In this document: positions 25,747 through 39,239 of the stretch, piece by piece
Numbering within the stretch: position 1 is the first letter of the stretch
How the letters are laid out: every line of letters begins with the position of its first letter
Source: Megalopta genalis
Lineage: Eukaryota; Arthropoda; Insecta; Hymenoptera; Halictidae
Direction of reading: 5' to 3'
NCBI RefSeq assembly: GCF_051020955.1
Contig: NW_027476309.1
Location: 62,001-126,000, forward strand
DNA length: 64,000 bases
Notes under the pieces: model-generated
Databases searched by the model: none
The model's input: only the letters and a program-made list of their open reading frames with translations
Told to the model about the DNA's origin: nothing
Program-made: the position numbers and the translations under genes

Positions 25747-28700
25747 GCTTCAAATCCATGCGAAACAAATGGATTAGATTCAAATACTTGTGATATACAT
25801 GATTTAGCTTCAACTGCATGCCAAACAAACTAGTTACCTTCAAATACATGCGAAACACATGATTTAGCTTCACATCAATGCGAAGCAGAAGCCTTATCCT
25901 CAAATCCATGCGAAACAAATTGTTTAGCTTCAAATACTTGTGATATACATGATTTACATTCAACTGCATGCGAAAGAAACGCGTTGGCTTCAAATCCAAG
26001 CGATACACTAGATTTAGCTTCAAATCAATGAGAAGTAGAAGGCTTATATTCACATCCATGCGAAACAAATGGATTAGCTTCAAATACTTGTGGTTTAAAT
26101 GAAATAGATTTAAACGCAGGCGAAACAAACGAGTTAGCAGCAAATCCATGCGAAACACATGATTCAGCTTCAAATCAATGCGAAGTAGTAGGCTTAGCTT
26201 CAAATCAATGAGAAACGAATGATTTAGTTTCACATACTAGCGAATATAAGTGATATAGTTTCAACTGCAGGCGAAAAAAACCAAGTTAGCTTCAAATCCA
26301 AGCGAAACAAATGATTCAGCTTCAAATCAACGCGAAGTAGAAGGCTTAGCTTCAAATCCATGCGAAACAAATGGATTAGATTCGAATACTTGTGATATAC
26401 ATGATTTAGCTTCAACTGCATGCGAAACAAACGAGTTAGCATCAAATCCAAGCGATACACTTTATTTAGCTTCAAATAAATGCGAAGTAGTAGGCTTAGC
26501 TTCAAATCAATGCAAAACAAATGGTTTAGCTTGAAATACTTGCGGTTTAAATGAAATAGCTTCAAATGCTGCCGAAACAAACGAGTTAGCTTCAAATCCA
26601 AGGGAAACACATGATTTAACTTCAAATCGATGCGAAGTAGAAGGATTAGCTTGAAATCCATGCGACACAAATGATTTGGCTTCGAATACTTGTGATATAC
26701 ATGATTTAGCTTCAACTGCATGCGAAACAAACGCGATGGCTTCAAATACATGCGAAACACATGATTCAGCTTCAAATCAATGCGAAGTAGTAGGCTTAGC
26801 TTCAAATCAATGCGAAACATACGGTTTAGCTTCAAATACTTGTGATATACATGATGTAGATTCAACTGCATGCGAATCAAACGAGTTAGCTTCAAATCCA
26901 AGGGAAACACATGATTTCACTTCGAATCAATGCGAAGTAGTAGGCTTAGCTTCAAATCAATGCGAAACAAATGGTTTAGCTTCAAATACTTGCGGTTTAA
27001 ATGAAATAGCTTCAAATGCAGGCGAAACAAACGAGTTAGATTCAAATGCATGCGAAGTACATGATTCAGCTTCAAATCAATGCGAAGTAGTAGGCTTAGC
27101 TTCAAATCAATGCGAAACATATGGCTTGGCTTCAAATACTTCTGTTATACATGATTTAGATTCAACTGCATGTGAATCAAACGAGTTAGCTTCAAATCCA
27201 AGCGGAACACATGATTTAACTTCAAATCAATGCGAAGTAGTAGGATTAGCTTGAAATCCATGCGACACAAATGATTTACCTTCGAATAGTTGTGATATAC
27301 ATGATTTAGCTTCAACTGCATGCGAAACAAACGCGTTGGCTTCAAATCCATCGATACACTTGATTTAGCTTCAAATCAATGAGAAGTAGAAGGTTTATAT
27401 TCAAATCCATGCGAAACAAATGGATTAGCTTCAAATACTTGTGGTTTAAATGAAATAGATTTAAACGCAGCCGAAACAAACGAGTTAGCAGCAAATCCAT
27501 GCGAAACACTTGATTCAGCTTCAATTCAATGCGAAGTAGTAGGCTTAGCTTCAAATCAATGAGAAACGAATGATTTAGTTTCACATACTTGCGAATATAA
27601 GTGATATAGTTTCAACTGCAGGCAAAGAAAACCAAGTTAGCTTCAAATCCAAGTGAAACAAATGATTCAGCTTCAAATCAACGCGAAGTAGAAGGCTTAG
27701 CTTCAAATCCATGCGAAACAAATGGATTAGATTCGAATACTTGTGATATACATGATTTAGGTTCAACTGCATGCGAAACAAACGCGTTGGCTTCAAATCC
27801 AAGCGATACACTTGATTTAGCTTCAAATCAATGAGAAGTAGAAGGCTTATATTCAAATCCATGCGAAACAAATGGTTTAGCTTGAAATACTTGCGGTTTA
27901 ATTGAAATAGCTTCAAATGCGGCCGAAACAAACGAGTTAGCTTCAAATCCAAGGGAAACACATGATTTAACTTCAAATCGATGCGAAGTAGAAGGATTAG
28001 CTTGAAATCCATGCCACACAAATGATTTAGCTTCGAATACTTGTTATATACATGATTTAGCTTCAACTGCATGCGAAACAATCGCGTTGGCTTCAAATCC
28101 AAGTATACACTTGATTTAGCTTCAAATCAATGAGAAGTAGAAGGCTTATATTCAAATCCATGCGAAACAAATGGATTAGCTTCAAATACTTGTGATATAC
28201 ATGATTTAGCTTCAACTGCATGCCAAAAAAACTAGTTACCTTCAAATCCATGCGAAACACATGATTTAGCTTCACATCAATGCGAAGCAGAAGCCTTATC
28301 CTCAAATCCATGCGAAACAAATTGTTTAGCTTCAAATACTTGTGATATACATGACTTATCTTCTACTGCATGTGAAACAAACGAGATAGCTTCAAATCCA
28401 TGCGAAACACATGATTTAGCTTCAAATCAATGCGAAGCAGAAGACTTAGCTTCAAATCCATGCGAAACGAATGATTTAGTTTCACATACTTGCGAATATA
28501 AGTGATATAGTTTCAACTGCAGGCGAAAAAAACAAGTTAGCTTCAAATCCAAGCGAAACAAATGATTCAGCTTCAAATCAACGTGAAGTAGAAGGCTTAG
28601 CTTCAAATCCATGCGAAACAAATGGATTAGATTCGAATACTTGTGATATACATGATTTAGCTTCAACTGCATGCCAAAAAAACTAGTTACCTTCAAATCC

Positions 28701-31700
28701 ATGCGAAACACATGATTTAGCTTCACATCAATGCGAAGCAGAAGCCTTATCCTCAAATCCATGCGAAACAAATTGTTTAGCTTCAAATACTTGTGATATA
28801 CATAACTTATCTTCTACTGCATGTGAAACAAACGAGATAGCTTCAAATCCATGCGAAACACATGATTTAGCTTCAAATCAATGCGAAGCAGAAGACTTAG
28901 CTTCAAATCCATGCGAAACGAATGATTTAGTTTCACATACTTGCGAATATAAGTGATATAGTTTCAACTGCAGGCGAAAAAAACAAGTTAGCTTCAAATC
29001 CAAGCGAAACAAATGATTCAGCTACAAATCAACGTGAAGTAGAAGGCTTAGCTTCAAATCCATGCGAAACAAATGGATTAGATTCGAATACTTGTGATAT
29101 ACATGATTTAGCTTCAACTGCATGCCAAACAAACGAGTTACCTTCAAATCCATGCGAAACACATGATTTAGCTTCACATCAATGCGAAGCAGAAGCATTA
29201 TCCTCAAATCCATGTGAAACAAATTGTTTAGCTTCAAATACTTGTGATAAACATGATCTAGTTTCAACTGCATGCGAAACAAACGAGATAGCTTCAAATC
29301 CAAGGGAAACACATGATTTAACTTCAAATCGATGCGAAGTAGAAGGATTAGCTTGAAATCCATGCGACACAAATGATTTGGCTTCGAATACTTGTGATAT
29401 ACATGATTTAGCTTCAACTGCATGCGAAACAAACGCGTTGGCTTCAAATCCAAGCGATACACTTGATTTAACTTCAAATCGATGCGAAGTAGAAGGATTA
29501 GCTTGAAATCCATGCGACACAAATGAGTTGGCTTCGAATACTTGTGATATACATGATTTAGCTTCAACTGCATGCGAAACAAACGCGATGGCTTCAAATA
29601 CATGCGAAACACATGATTCAGCTTCAAATCAATGCGAAGTAGTAGGCTTAGCTTCAAATCAATGCGAAACATACGGTTTAGCTTCAAATACTTGTGATAT
29701 ACATGATGTAGATTCAACTGCATGCGAATCAAACGAGTTAGCTTCAAACCCAAGCGGAACACATGATTTAGCTTCAAATAAATCCGAAGTAGTAGGCTTA
29801 GCTTCAAATCAATGCAAAACAAATGGTTTAGCTTGAAATACTTGCGGTTTAATTGAAATAGCTTCAAATGCGGCCGAAACAAACGAGTTAGCTTCAAATC
29901 CAAGGGAAACACATGATTTAACTTCAAATCGATGCGAAGTAGAAGGATTAGCTTGAAATCCATGCCACACAAATGATTTGGCTTCGAATACTTGTGGTAT
30001 ACATGATTTAGCTTCAACTGCATGCGAAACAAACGCGTTGGCTTCAAATCCAAGCGATACACTTGATTTAGCTTCAAATCAATGAGAAGTAGAAGGCTTA
30101 TATTCAAATCCATGCGAAACAAATGGTTTAGCTTCAAATACTTGCGGTTTAAATGAAATAGATTTAAACGCATGCGAATCAAACGAGTTAGCTTCAAATC
30201 CAAGGGAAACACATGATTTCACTTCAAATCAATGCGAAGTAGTAGGCTTAGCTTCAAATCAATGCGAAACAAATGGTTTAGCTTCAAACACTTGCGGTTT
30301 AAATGAAATAGCTTCAATTGCAGGCGAAACAAACGAGTTAGATTCAAATGCATGCGAAGTACATGATTCAGCTTCAAATCAATGCGAAGTAGTAGGCTTA
30401 GCTTCAAATCAATACGAAACATATGGCTTGGCTACAAATACTTCTGTTACACATGATTTAGATTCAACTGCATGTGAATCAAACGAGTTAGCTTTAAATC
30501 CAAGCGGAACACATGATTTAACTTCAAATCAATGCGAAGTAGTAGGCTTAGCTTCAAATCCATGCGAATCAAATGGTTTAGATTCAAATACTTGTGATAT
30601 ACATGATTTAGCTTCAACTGCATGCCAAACAAACGAGTTAGCTTCAAATCCATGCGAAACACATGATTTAGCTTCACATCAATGCGAAGCAGGAGCCATA
30701 TCCACAAATCCATGCGAAACAAATGGTTTAGCTTCAAATACTTGTGATATACATGATTTATCTTCTACTGCATGCGAAACAAACGAGATAGCTTCAAATC
30801 CATGCGAAACACATGATTTAGTTTCAAATCAATGCGAAGCAGAAGACTTAGCTTCAAATCCATGCGAAACGAAAGATTTAGTTTCACATACTTGCGAATA
30901 TAAGTGATATAGTTTCAACTGCAGGCGAAAAAAAACAAGTTAGCTTCAAATCCAAGCGAAACAAATGATTCAGCTTCAAATCAACGCGACGTAGAAGGCT
31001 TAGCTTCAAATCCATGCGAAACAAATGGATTAGATTCAAATACTTGTGATATACATGATTTAGCTTCAACTGCATGCCAAACAAACTAGTTACCTTCAAA
31101 TACATGCGAAACACATGATTTAGCTTCACATCAATGCGAAGCAGAAGCCTTATCCTCAAATCCATGCGAAACAAATTGTTTAGCTTCAAATACTTGTGAT
31201 ATACATGATTTACATTCAACTGCATGCGAAAGAAACGCGTTGGCTTCAAATCCAAGCGATACACTAGATTTAGCCTCAAATCAATGAGAAGTAGAAGGCT
31301 TATATTCACATCCATGCGAAACAAATGGATTAGCTTCAAATACTTGTGGTTTAAATGAAATAGATTTAAACGCAGCCGAAACAAACGAGTTAGCAGCAAA
31401 TCCATGCGAAACACATGATTCAGCTTCAATTCAATGCGAAGTAGTAGGCTTAGCTTCAAATCAATGAGAAACGAATGATTTAGTTTCACATACTTGCGAA
31501 TATAAGTGATATAGCTTCAACTGTAGGCAAAGAAAACCAAGTTAGCTTCAAATCCAAGCGAAACAAATGATTCAGCTTCAAATCAACGCGAAGTAGAAGG
31601 CTTAGCTTCAAATCCATGCGAAACAAATGGATTAGATTCGAATACTTGTGATATACATGATTTAGGTTCAACTGCATGCGAAACAAACGCGTTGGCTTCA

Positions 31701-34700
31701 AATCCAAGCGATACACTTGATTTAGCTTCAAATCAATGAGAAGTAGAAGGCTTATATTCAAATCCATGCGAAACAAATGGTTTAGCTTGAAATACTTGCG
31801 GTTTAATTGAAATAGCTTCAAATGCGGCCGAAACAAACGAGTTAGCTTCAAATCCAAGGGAAACACATGATTTAACTTCAAATCGATGCGAAGTAGAAGG
31901 ATTAGCTTGAAATCCATGCCACACAAATGATTTAGCTTCGAATACTTGTTATATACATGATTTAGCTTCAACTGCATGCGAAACAATCGCGTTGGCTTCA
32001 AATCCAAACGATACACTCGATTTAGCTTCAAATCAATGAGAAGTAGAAGGCTTAGCTTCAAATCCGTGCGAAACGAATGATTTAGTTTCACATACTTGCG
32101 AATATAAGTGATATAGTTTCAACTGCAGGCGAAAAAAAAACAAGTTAGCTTCAAATCAATGCGAAACATACGGTTTAGCTTCAAATACTTGTGATATACA
32201 TGATGTAGATTCAACTGCATGCGAATCAAACGAGTTAGCTTCAAATCTACGGGAAACACATGATTTCAATTCAAATCAATGCGAAGCAGAAGACTTAGCT
32301 TCAAATCCGTGCGAAACGAATGATTTAGTTTCACATACTTGCGAATATAAGTGATATAGTTCCAACTGCAGGCGAAAAAAACAAGTTAGCTTCAAATCCA
32401 AGCGAAACAAATGATTCAGCTTCAAGTCAACGTGAAGTAGAAGACTTAGCTTCAAATCCATGCGAAACAAATGGATTAGATTCGAATACTTGTGATATAC
32501 ATGATTTAGCTTCAACTGCATGCCAAACAAACGAGTTACCTTCAAATCCATGCGAAACACATGATTTAGCTTCACATCAATGCGAAGCAGAAGCATTATC
32601 CTCAAATCCATGTGAAACAAATTGTTTAGCTTCAAATACTTGTGATATACATGATTTAGCTTCAACTGCATGCGAAACAAACGAGTTAGCATCAAATCCA
32701 AGCGAAACACTTTATTTAGCTTCAAATCAATGCGAAGTAGTAGGCTTAGCTTCTAATCAATGCGAAACAAATGGTTTAGCTTCAAATACTTGTGATAAAC
32801 ATGATCTAGTTTCAACTGCATGCGAAACAAACGAGATAGCTTCAAATCAAAGGGAAACACATGATTTAACTTCAAATCAATGCGAAGTAGTAGGCTTAGC
32901 TTCAAATCAATGCGAATCAAATGTTATAGCTTCAAATACTTGTGATATACATGATTTAGCTTCAACTGCATGCGAAACAAACGAGTTAGTTTCAAATCAA
33001 AGGGAAACACATGATTTAACTTCAAATCTATGCGAAGTAGAAGGATTAGCTTGAAATCCATGCCACACAAATGATTTAGCTTCGAATACTTGTTATATAC
33101 ATGATTTAGCTTCAACTGCATGCGAAACAATCGCGTTGGCTTCAAATCCAAGTATACACTTGATTTAGCTTCAAATCAATGAGAAGTAGAAGGCTTATAT
33201 TCAAATCCATGCGAAACAAATGGATTAGCTTCAAATACTTGTGATATACATGATTTAGCTTCAACTGCATGCCAAAAAAACTAGTTACCTTCAAATCCAT
33301 GCGAAACACATGATTTAGCTTCACATCAATGCGAAGCAGAAGCCTTATCCTCAAATCCATGCGAAACAAATTGGTTAGCTTCAAATACTTGTGATATACA
33401 TGACTTATCTTCTACTGCATGTGAAACAAACGAGATAGCTTCAAATCCATGCGAAACACATGATTTAGCTTCAAATCAATGCGAAGCAGAAGACTTAGCT
33501 TCAAATCCATGCGAAACGAATGATTTAGTTTCACATACTTGCGAATATAAGTGATATAGTTTCAACTGCAGGCCAAAAACACAAGTTAGCTTCAAATCCA
33601 AGCGAAACAAACGATTCAGCTTCAAATCAACGTGAAGTAGAAGGCTTAGCTTCAAATCCATGCGAAACAAATGGATTAGATTCGAATACTTGTGATATAC
33701 ATGATTTAGCTTCAACTGCATGCCAAAAAAACTAGTTACCTTCAAATCCATGCGAAACACATGATTTAGCTTCACATCAATGCGAAGCAGAAGCCTTATC
33801 CGCAAATCCATGCGAAACAAATTGTTTAGCTTCAAATACTTGTGATATACGTGACTTATCTTCTACTGCATGTGAAACAAACGAGATAGCTTCAAATCCA
33901 TGCGAAACACATGATTTAGCTTCAAATCAATGCGAAGCAGAAGACTTAGCTTCAAATCCATGCGAAACGAATGATTTAGTTTCACATACTTGCGAATATA
34001 AGTGATATAGTTTCAACTGCAGGCGAAAAAAACAAGTTAGCTTCAAATCCAAGCGAAACAAATGATTCAGCTTCAAATCAACGTGAAGTAGAAGGCTTAG
34101 CTTCAAATCCATGCGAAACAAATGGATTAGATTCGAATACTTGTGATATACATGATTTAGCTTCAACTGCATGCCAAACAAACGAGTTACCTTCAAATCC
34201 ATGCGAAACACATGATTTAGCTTCACATCAATGCGAAGCAGAAGCATTATCCTCAAATCCATGTGAAACAAATTGTTTAGCTTCAAATACTTGTGATAAA
34301 CATGATCTAGTTTCAACTGCATGCGAAACAAACGAGATAGCTTCAAATCCAAGGGAAACACATGATTTAACTTCAAATCGATGCGAAGTAGAAGGATTAG
34401 CTTGAAATCCATGCGACACAAATGATTTGGCTTCGAATACTTGTGATATACATGATTTAGCTTCAACTGCATGCGAAACAAACGCGATGGCTTCAAATAC
34501 ATGCGAAACACATGATTCAGCTTCAAATCAATGCGAAGTAGTAGGCTTAGCTTCAAATCAATGCGAAACATACGGTTTAGCTTCAAATACTTGTGATATA
34601 CATGATGTAGATTCAACTGCATGCGAATCAAACGAGTTAGCTTCAAATCCAAGGGAAACACATGATTTCACTTCGAATCAATGCGAAGTACTAGGCTTAG

Positions 34701-37200
34701 CTTCAAATCAATGCGAAACAAATGGTTTAGCTTCAAATACTTACGGTTTAAATGAAATAGCTTCAAATGCAGGCGAAACAAACGAGTTAGATTCAAATGC
34801 ATGCGAAGTACATGATTCAGCTTCAAATCAATGCGAAGTAGTAGGCTTAGCTTCAAATCAATGCGAAACATATGGCTTGGCTTCAAATACTTCTGTTATA
34901 CATGATTTAGATTCAACTGCATGTGAATCAAACGAGTTAGCTTCAAATCCAAGCGGAACACATGATTTAACTTCAAATCAATGCGAAGTAGTAGGCTTAC
35001 CTTCAAATCCATGCGAATCAAATGGTTTAGATTCAAATACTTGTGATATATATGATTTAGGTTCAACTGCATGCCAAACAAACTAGTTACCTTCAAATCC
35101 ATGCGAAACACATGATTTACCTTCAAATCCAAGGGAAACACATGATTTAGCTTCACATCAATGCGAATCAGAAGCCTTATCCTCAAATCCATGCGAAACA
35201 AATTGTTTAGCATCAAATACTTGTGATATACATGATTTAGCTTCAACTGCATGCGAAACAAACGCGTTGGCTTCAAATCCAAGCGATACACTTGATTTAG
35301 CTTCAAATCAATGAGAAGTAGAAGGCATATATTCAAATCCATGCGAAACAAATGGTTTAGCTTCAAATACTTCTGTTACACATGATGTAGATTCAACTGC
35401 ATGTGAATGAAACGTGTTAGCTTCAAATCCACGGGAAACACATGATTTCACTTCAAATCAATGCGAAGTAGTAGGCTTAGCTTCAAATCAATGCGAAACA
35501 AATGGTTTAGCTTCAAATACTTGCGGTTTAAATGAAATAGCTTCAAATGCAGGCGAAACAAACGAGTTAGATTCAAATGCATGCGAAGTACATGATTCAG
35601 CTTCAAATCAATGCGAAGTAGTAGGCTTAGCTACAAATCAATGCGAAACATATGGTTTGGCTTCAAATACTTCTGTTATACATGATTTAGATTCAACTGC
35701 ATGCGAATCAAACGAGTTAGCTTTAAATCCAAGCGGAACACATGATTTAACTTCAAATCAATCCGAAGTAGTAGGCTTAGCTTCAAATCCATGCGAAACA
35801 AATTGTTTAGCTTCAAATACTTGTGATATACATGATTTACATTCAACTGCATGCGAAAGAAACGCGTTGGCTTCAAATCCAAGCGATACACTAGATTTAG
35901 CTTCAAATCAATGAGAAGTAGAAGGCTTATATTCACATCCATGCGAAACAAATGGATTAGCTTCAAATACTTGCGGTTTAAATGAAATAGATTTAAACGC
36001 AGCCGAAACAAACGATTTAGCAGCAAATCCATGCGAAACACATGATTCAGCTTCAAATCAATGCGAAGTAGTAGGCTTAGCTTCAAATCAATGAGAAACG
36101 AATGATTTAGTTTCACATACTTGCGAATATAAGTGATATAGTTTCAACTGCAGGCGAAAAAACCAAGTTAGCTTCAAATCCAAGCGAAACAAATGATTCA
36201 GCTTCAAATCAACGCGCAGTAGAAGGCTTAGCTTCAAATCCATGCGAATCAAATGGTTTAGATTCAAATACTTGTGATATACATGATTTAGCTTCAACTG
36301 CATGCGAAAGAAACGCGTTGGCTTCAAATCCAAGCGATACACTAGATTTAGCTTCAAATCAATGAGAAATAGAAGGCTTATATTCAAATCCATGCGAAAC
36401 GAATGATTTAGTTTCACATACTTGCGAAAATAAGTGATATAGTTTCAAATGCAGGCGAAAAAAAAGAGTTAGATTCAAATGCATGCGAAGTACATGATGC
36501 AGCTTCAAATCAATGCGAAGTAGTAGGCTTAGCTTCAAATCAATGCGAAACATATGTTTTGGCTTCAAATACTTCTCTTATACATGATTTAGATTCAACT
36601 GCATGCGAATCAAACGAGTTAGCTTCAAACCCAAGCGGAACACATGATTTAGCTTCAAATAAATCCGAAGTAGTAGGCTTAGCTTCAAATCAATGCGAAA
36701 CATATGTTTTGGCTTCAAATACTTCTCTTATACATGATTTAGATTCAACTGCATGCGAATCAAACGAGTTAGCTTTAAATCCAAGCGGAACACATGATTT
36801 AACTTCAAATCAATGCGAAGTAGTAGGCTTAGCTTCAAATCCATGCGAATCAAATGGTTTAGATTCAAATACTTGTGATATACATGATTTAGCTTCAACT
36901 GCATGCCAAACAAACGAGTTAGCTTCAAATCCATGCGAAACACATGATTTAGCTTCACATCAATGCGAAGCAGGAGCCATATCCACAAATCCATGCGAAA
37001 CAAATGGTTTAGCTTCAAATACTTGTGATATACATGATTTATCTTCTACTGCATGCGAAACAAACGAGATAGCTTCAAATCCATGCGAAACACATGATTT
37101 AGTTTCAAATCAATGCGAAGCAGAAGACTTAGCTTCAAATCCATGCGAAACGAAAGATTTAGTTTCACATACTTGCGAATATAAGTGATATAGTTTCAAC
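25733..37200. repeat. Large duplicated block (about 12 kb), copy 2
   Basis: This is the near-identical partner of 11,315-23,200. The left edge is sharp: just before 25,733 the sequence carries the unusual GAGCCATCTTCATGAC patch while the corresponding left site near 11,315 has a normal class-e monomer. Internal deletions relative to copy 1 are 300 bp near 33,040 and 150 bp near 34,430. The right edge is blurred because from somewhere between 37,190 and 37,340 the sequence follows the 16.5-kb and 30.9-kb version rather than the expected 23.2-kb version. Such mosaic ends fit gene conversion or unequal exchange. Confidence 0.85.
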
Positions 37201-39180
37201 TGCAGGCGAAAAAAAACAAGTTAGCTTCAAATCCAAGCGAAACAAATGATTCAGCTTCAAATCAACGCGACGTAGAAGGCTTAGCTTCAAATCCATGCGA
37301 AACAAATGGATTAGATTCAAATACTTGTGATATACATGATTTAGCTTCAACTGCATGCCAAACAAACTAGTTACCTTCAAATACATGCGAAACACATGAT
37401 TTAGCTTCACATCAATGCGAAGCAGAAGCCTTATCCTCAAATCCATGCGAAACAAATTGTTTAGCTTCAAATACTTGTGATATACATGATTTACATTCAA
37501 CTGCATGCGAAAGAAACGCGTTGGCTTCAAATCCAAGCGATACACTAGATTTAGCCTCAAATCAATGAGAAGTAGAAGGCTTATATTCACATCCATGCGA
37601 AACAAATGGATTAGCTTCAAATACTTGTGGTTTAAATGAAATAGATTTAAACGCAGCCGAAACAAACGAGTTAGCAGCAAATCCATGCGAAACACATGAT
37701 TCAGCTTCAATTCAATGCGAAGTAGTAGGCTTAGCTTCAAATCAATGAGAAACGAATGATTTAGTTTCACATACTTGCGAATATAAGTGATATAGCTTCA
37801 ACTGCAGGCAAAGAAAACCAAGTTAGCTTCAAATCCAAGCGAAACAAATGATTCAGCTTCAAATCAACGCGAAGTAGAAGGCTTAGCTTCAAATCCATGC
37901 GAAACAAATGGATTAGATTCGAATACTTGTGATATACATGATTTAGGTTCAACTGCATGCGAAACAAACGCGTTGGCTTCAAATCCAAGCGATACACTTG
38001 ATTTAGCTTCAAATCAATGAGAAGTAGAAGGCTTAGCTTCAAATCCGTGCGAAACGAATGATTTAGTTTCACATACTTGCGAATATAAGTGATATAGTTT
38101 CAACTGCAGGCGAAAAAAAAACAAGTTAGCTTCAAATCAATGCGAAACATACGGTTTAGCTTCAAATACTTGTGATATACATGATGTAGATTCAACTGCA
38201 TGCGAATCAAACGAGTTAGCTTCAAATCTACGGGAAACACATGATTTCAATTCAAATCAATGCGAAGCAGAAGACTTAGCTTCAAATCCGTGCGAAACGA
38301 ATGATTTAGTTTCACATACTTGCGAATATAAGTGATATAGTTCCAACTGCAGGCGAAAAAAACAAGTTAGCTTCAAATCCAAGCGAAACAAATGATTCAG
38401 CTTCAAGTCAACGTGAAGTAGAAGACTTAGCTTCAAATCCATGCGAAACAAATGGATTAGATTCGAATACTTGTGATATACATGATTTAGCTTCAACTGC
38501 ATGCCAAACAAACGAGTTACCTTCAAATCCATGCGAAACACATGATTTAGCTTCACATCAATGCGAAGCAGAAGCATTATCCTCAAATCCATGTGAAACA
38601 AATTGTTTAGCTTCAAATACTTGTGATATACATGATTTAGCTTCAACTGCATGCGAAACAAACGAGTTAGCATCAAATCCAAGCGAAACACTTTATTTAG
38701 CTTCAAATCAATGCGAAGTAGTAGGCTTAGCTTCTAATCAATGCGAAACAAATGGTTTAGCTTCAAATACTTGTGATAAACATGATCTAGTTTCAACTGC
38801 ATGCGAAACAAACGAGATAGCTTCAAATCAAAGGGAAACACATGATTTAACTTCAAATCAATGCGAAGTAGTAGGCTTAGCTTCAAATCAATGCGAATCA
38901 AATGTTTTAGCTTCAAATACTTGTGATATACATGATTTAGCTTCAACTGCATGCGAAACAAACGAGTTAGTTTCAAATCAAAGGGAAACACATGATTTAA
39001 CTTCAAATCTATGCGAAGTAGTAGGCTTAGCTTCAAATCAATGCGAAACAAATGGTTTAGCTTCAAATACTTGTGACATACATGATTTTGATTCAACTGC
39101 ATGCGAAAGAAACGCGGTGGCTTCAAATCCAAGCGATACACTAGATTTAGCTTCAAATCAATGAGAAGTAGAAGGCTTAT
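37200..39180. repeat. Third copy of the 16.5-18.8 kb block, with a 300-bp deletion
   Basis: The offset to the first block is 20,699 bp up to about 37,990 and 20,399 bp afterward, so this copy lacks exactly two pentamers. It keeps a 300-bp stretch (near 38,990-39,180) that the second copy lost near 33,040, so it cannot descend from that second copy after its deletion. Marker variants such as TAGCCTCAAATCAATGAG (37,550; 31,270; 16,855) tie the three copies together. Confidence 0.78.
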
Positions 39181-39239
39181 ATTCAAATCCATGTGAAACA
39201 AATGGATTAGCTACAAATACTTGCGGTTTAAATGAAATA

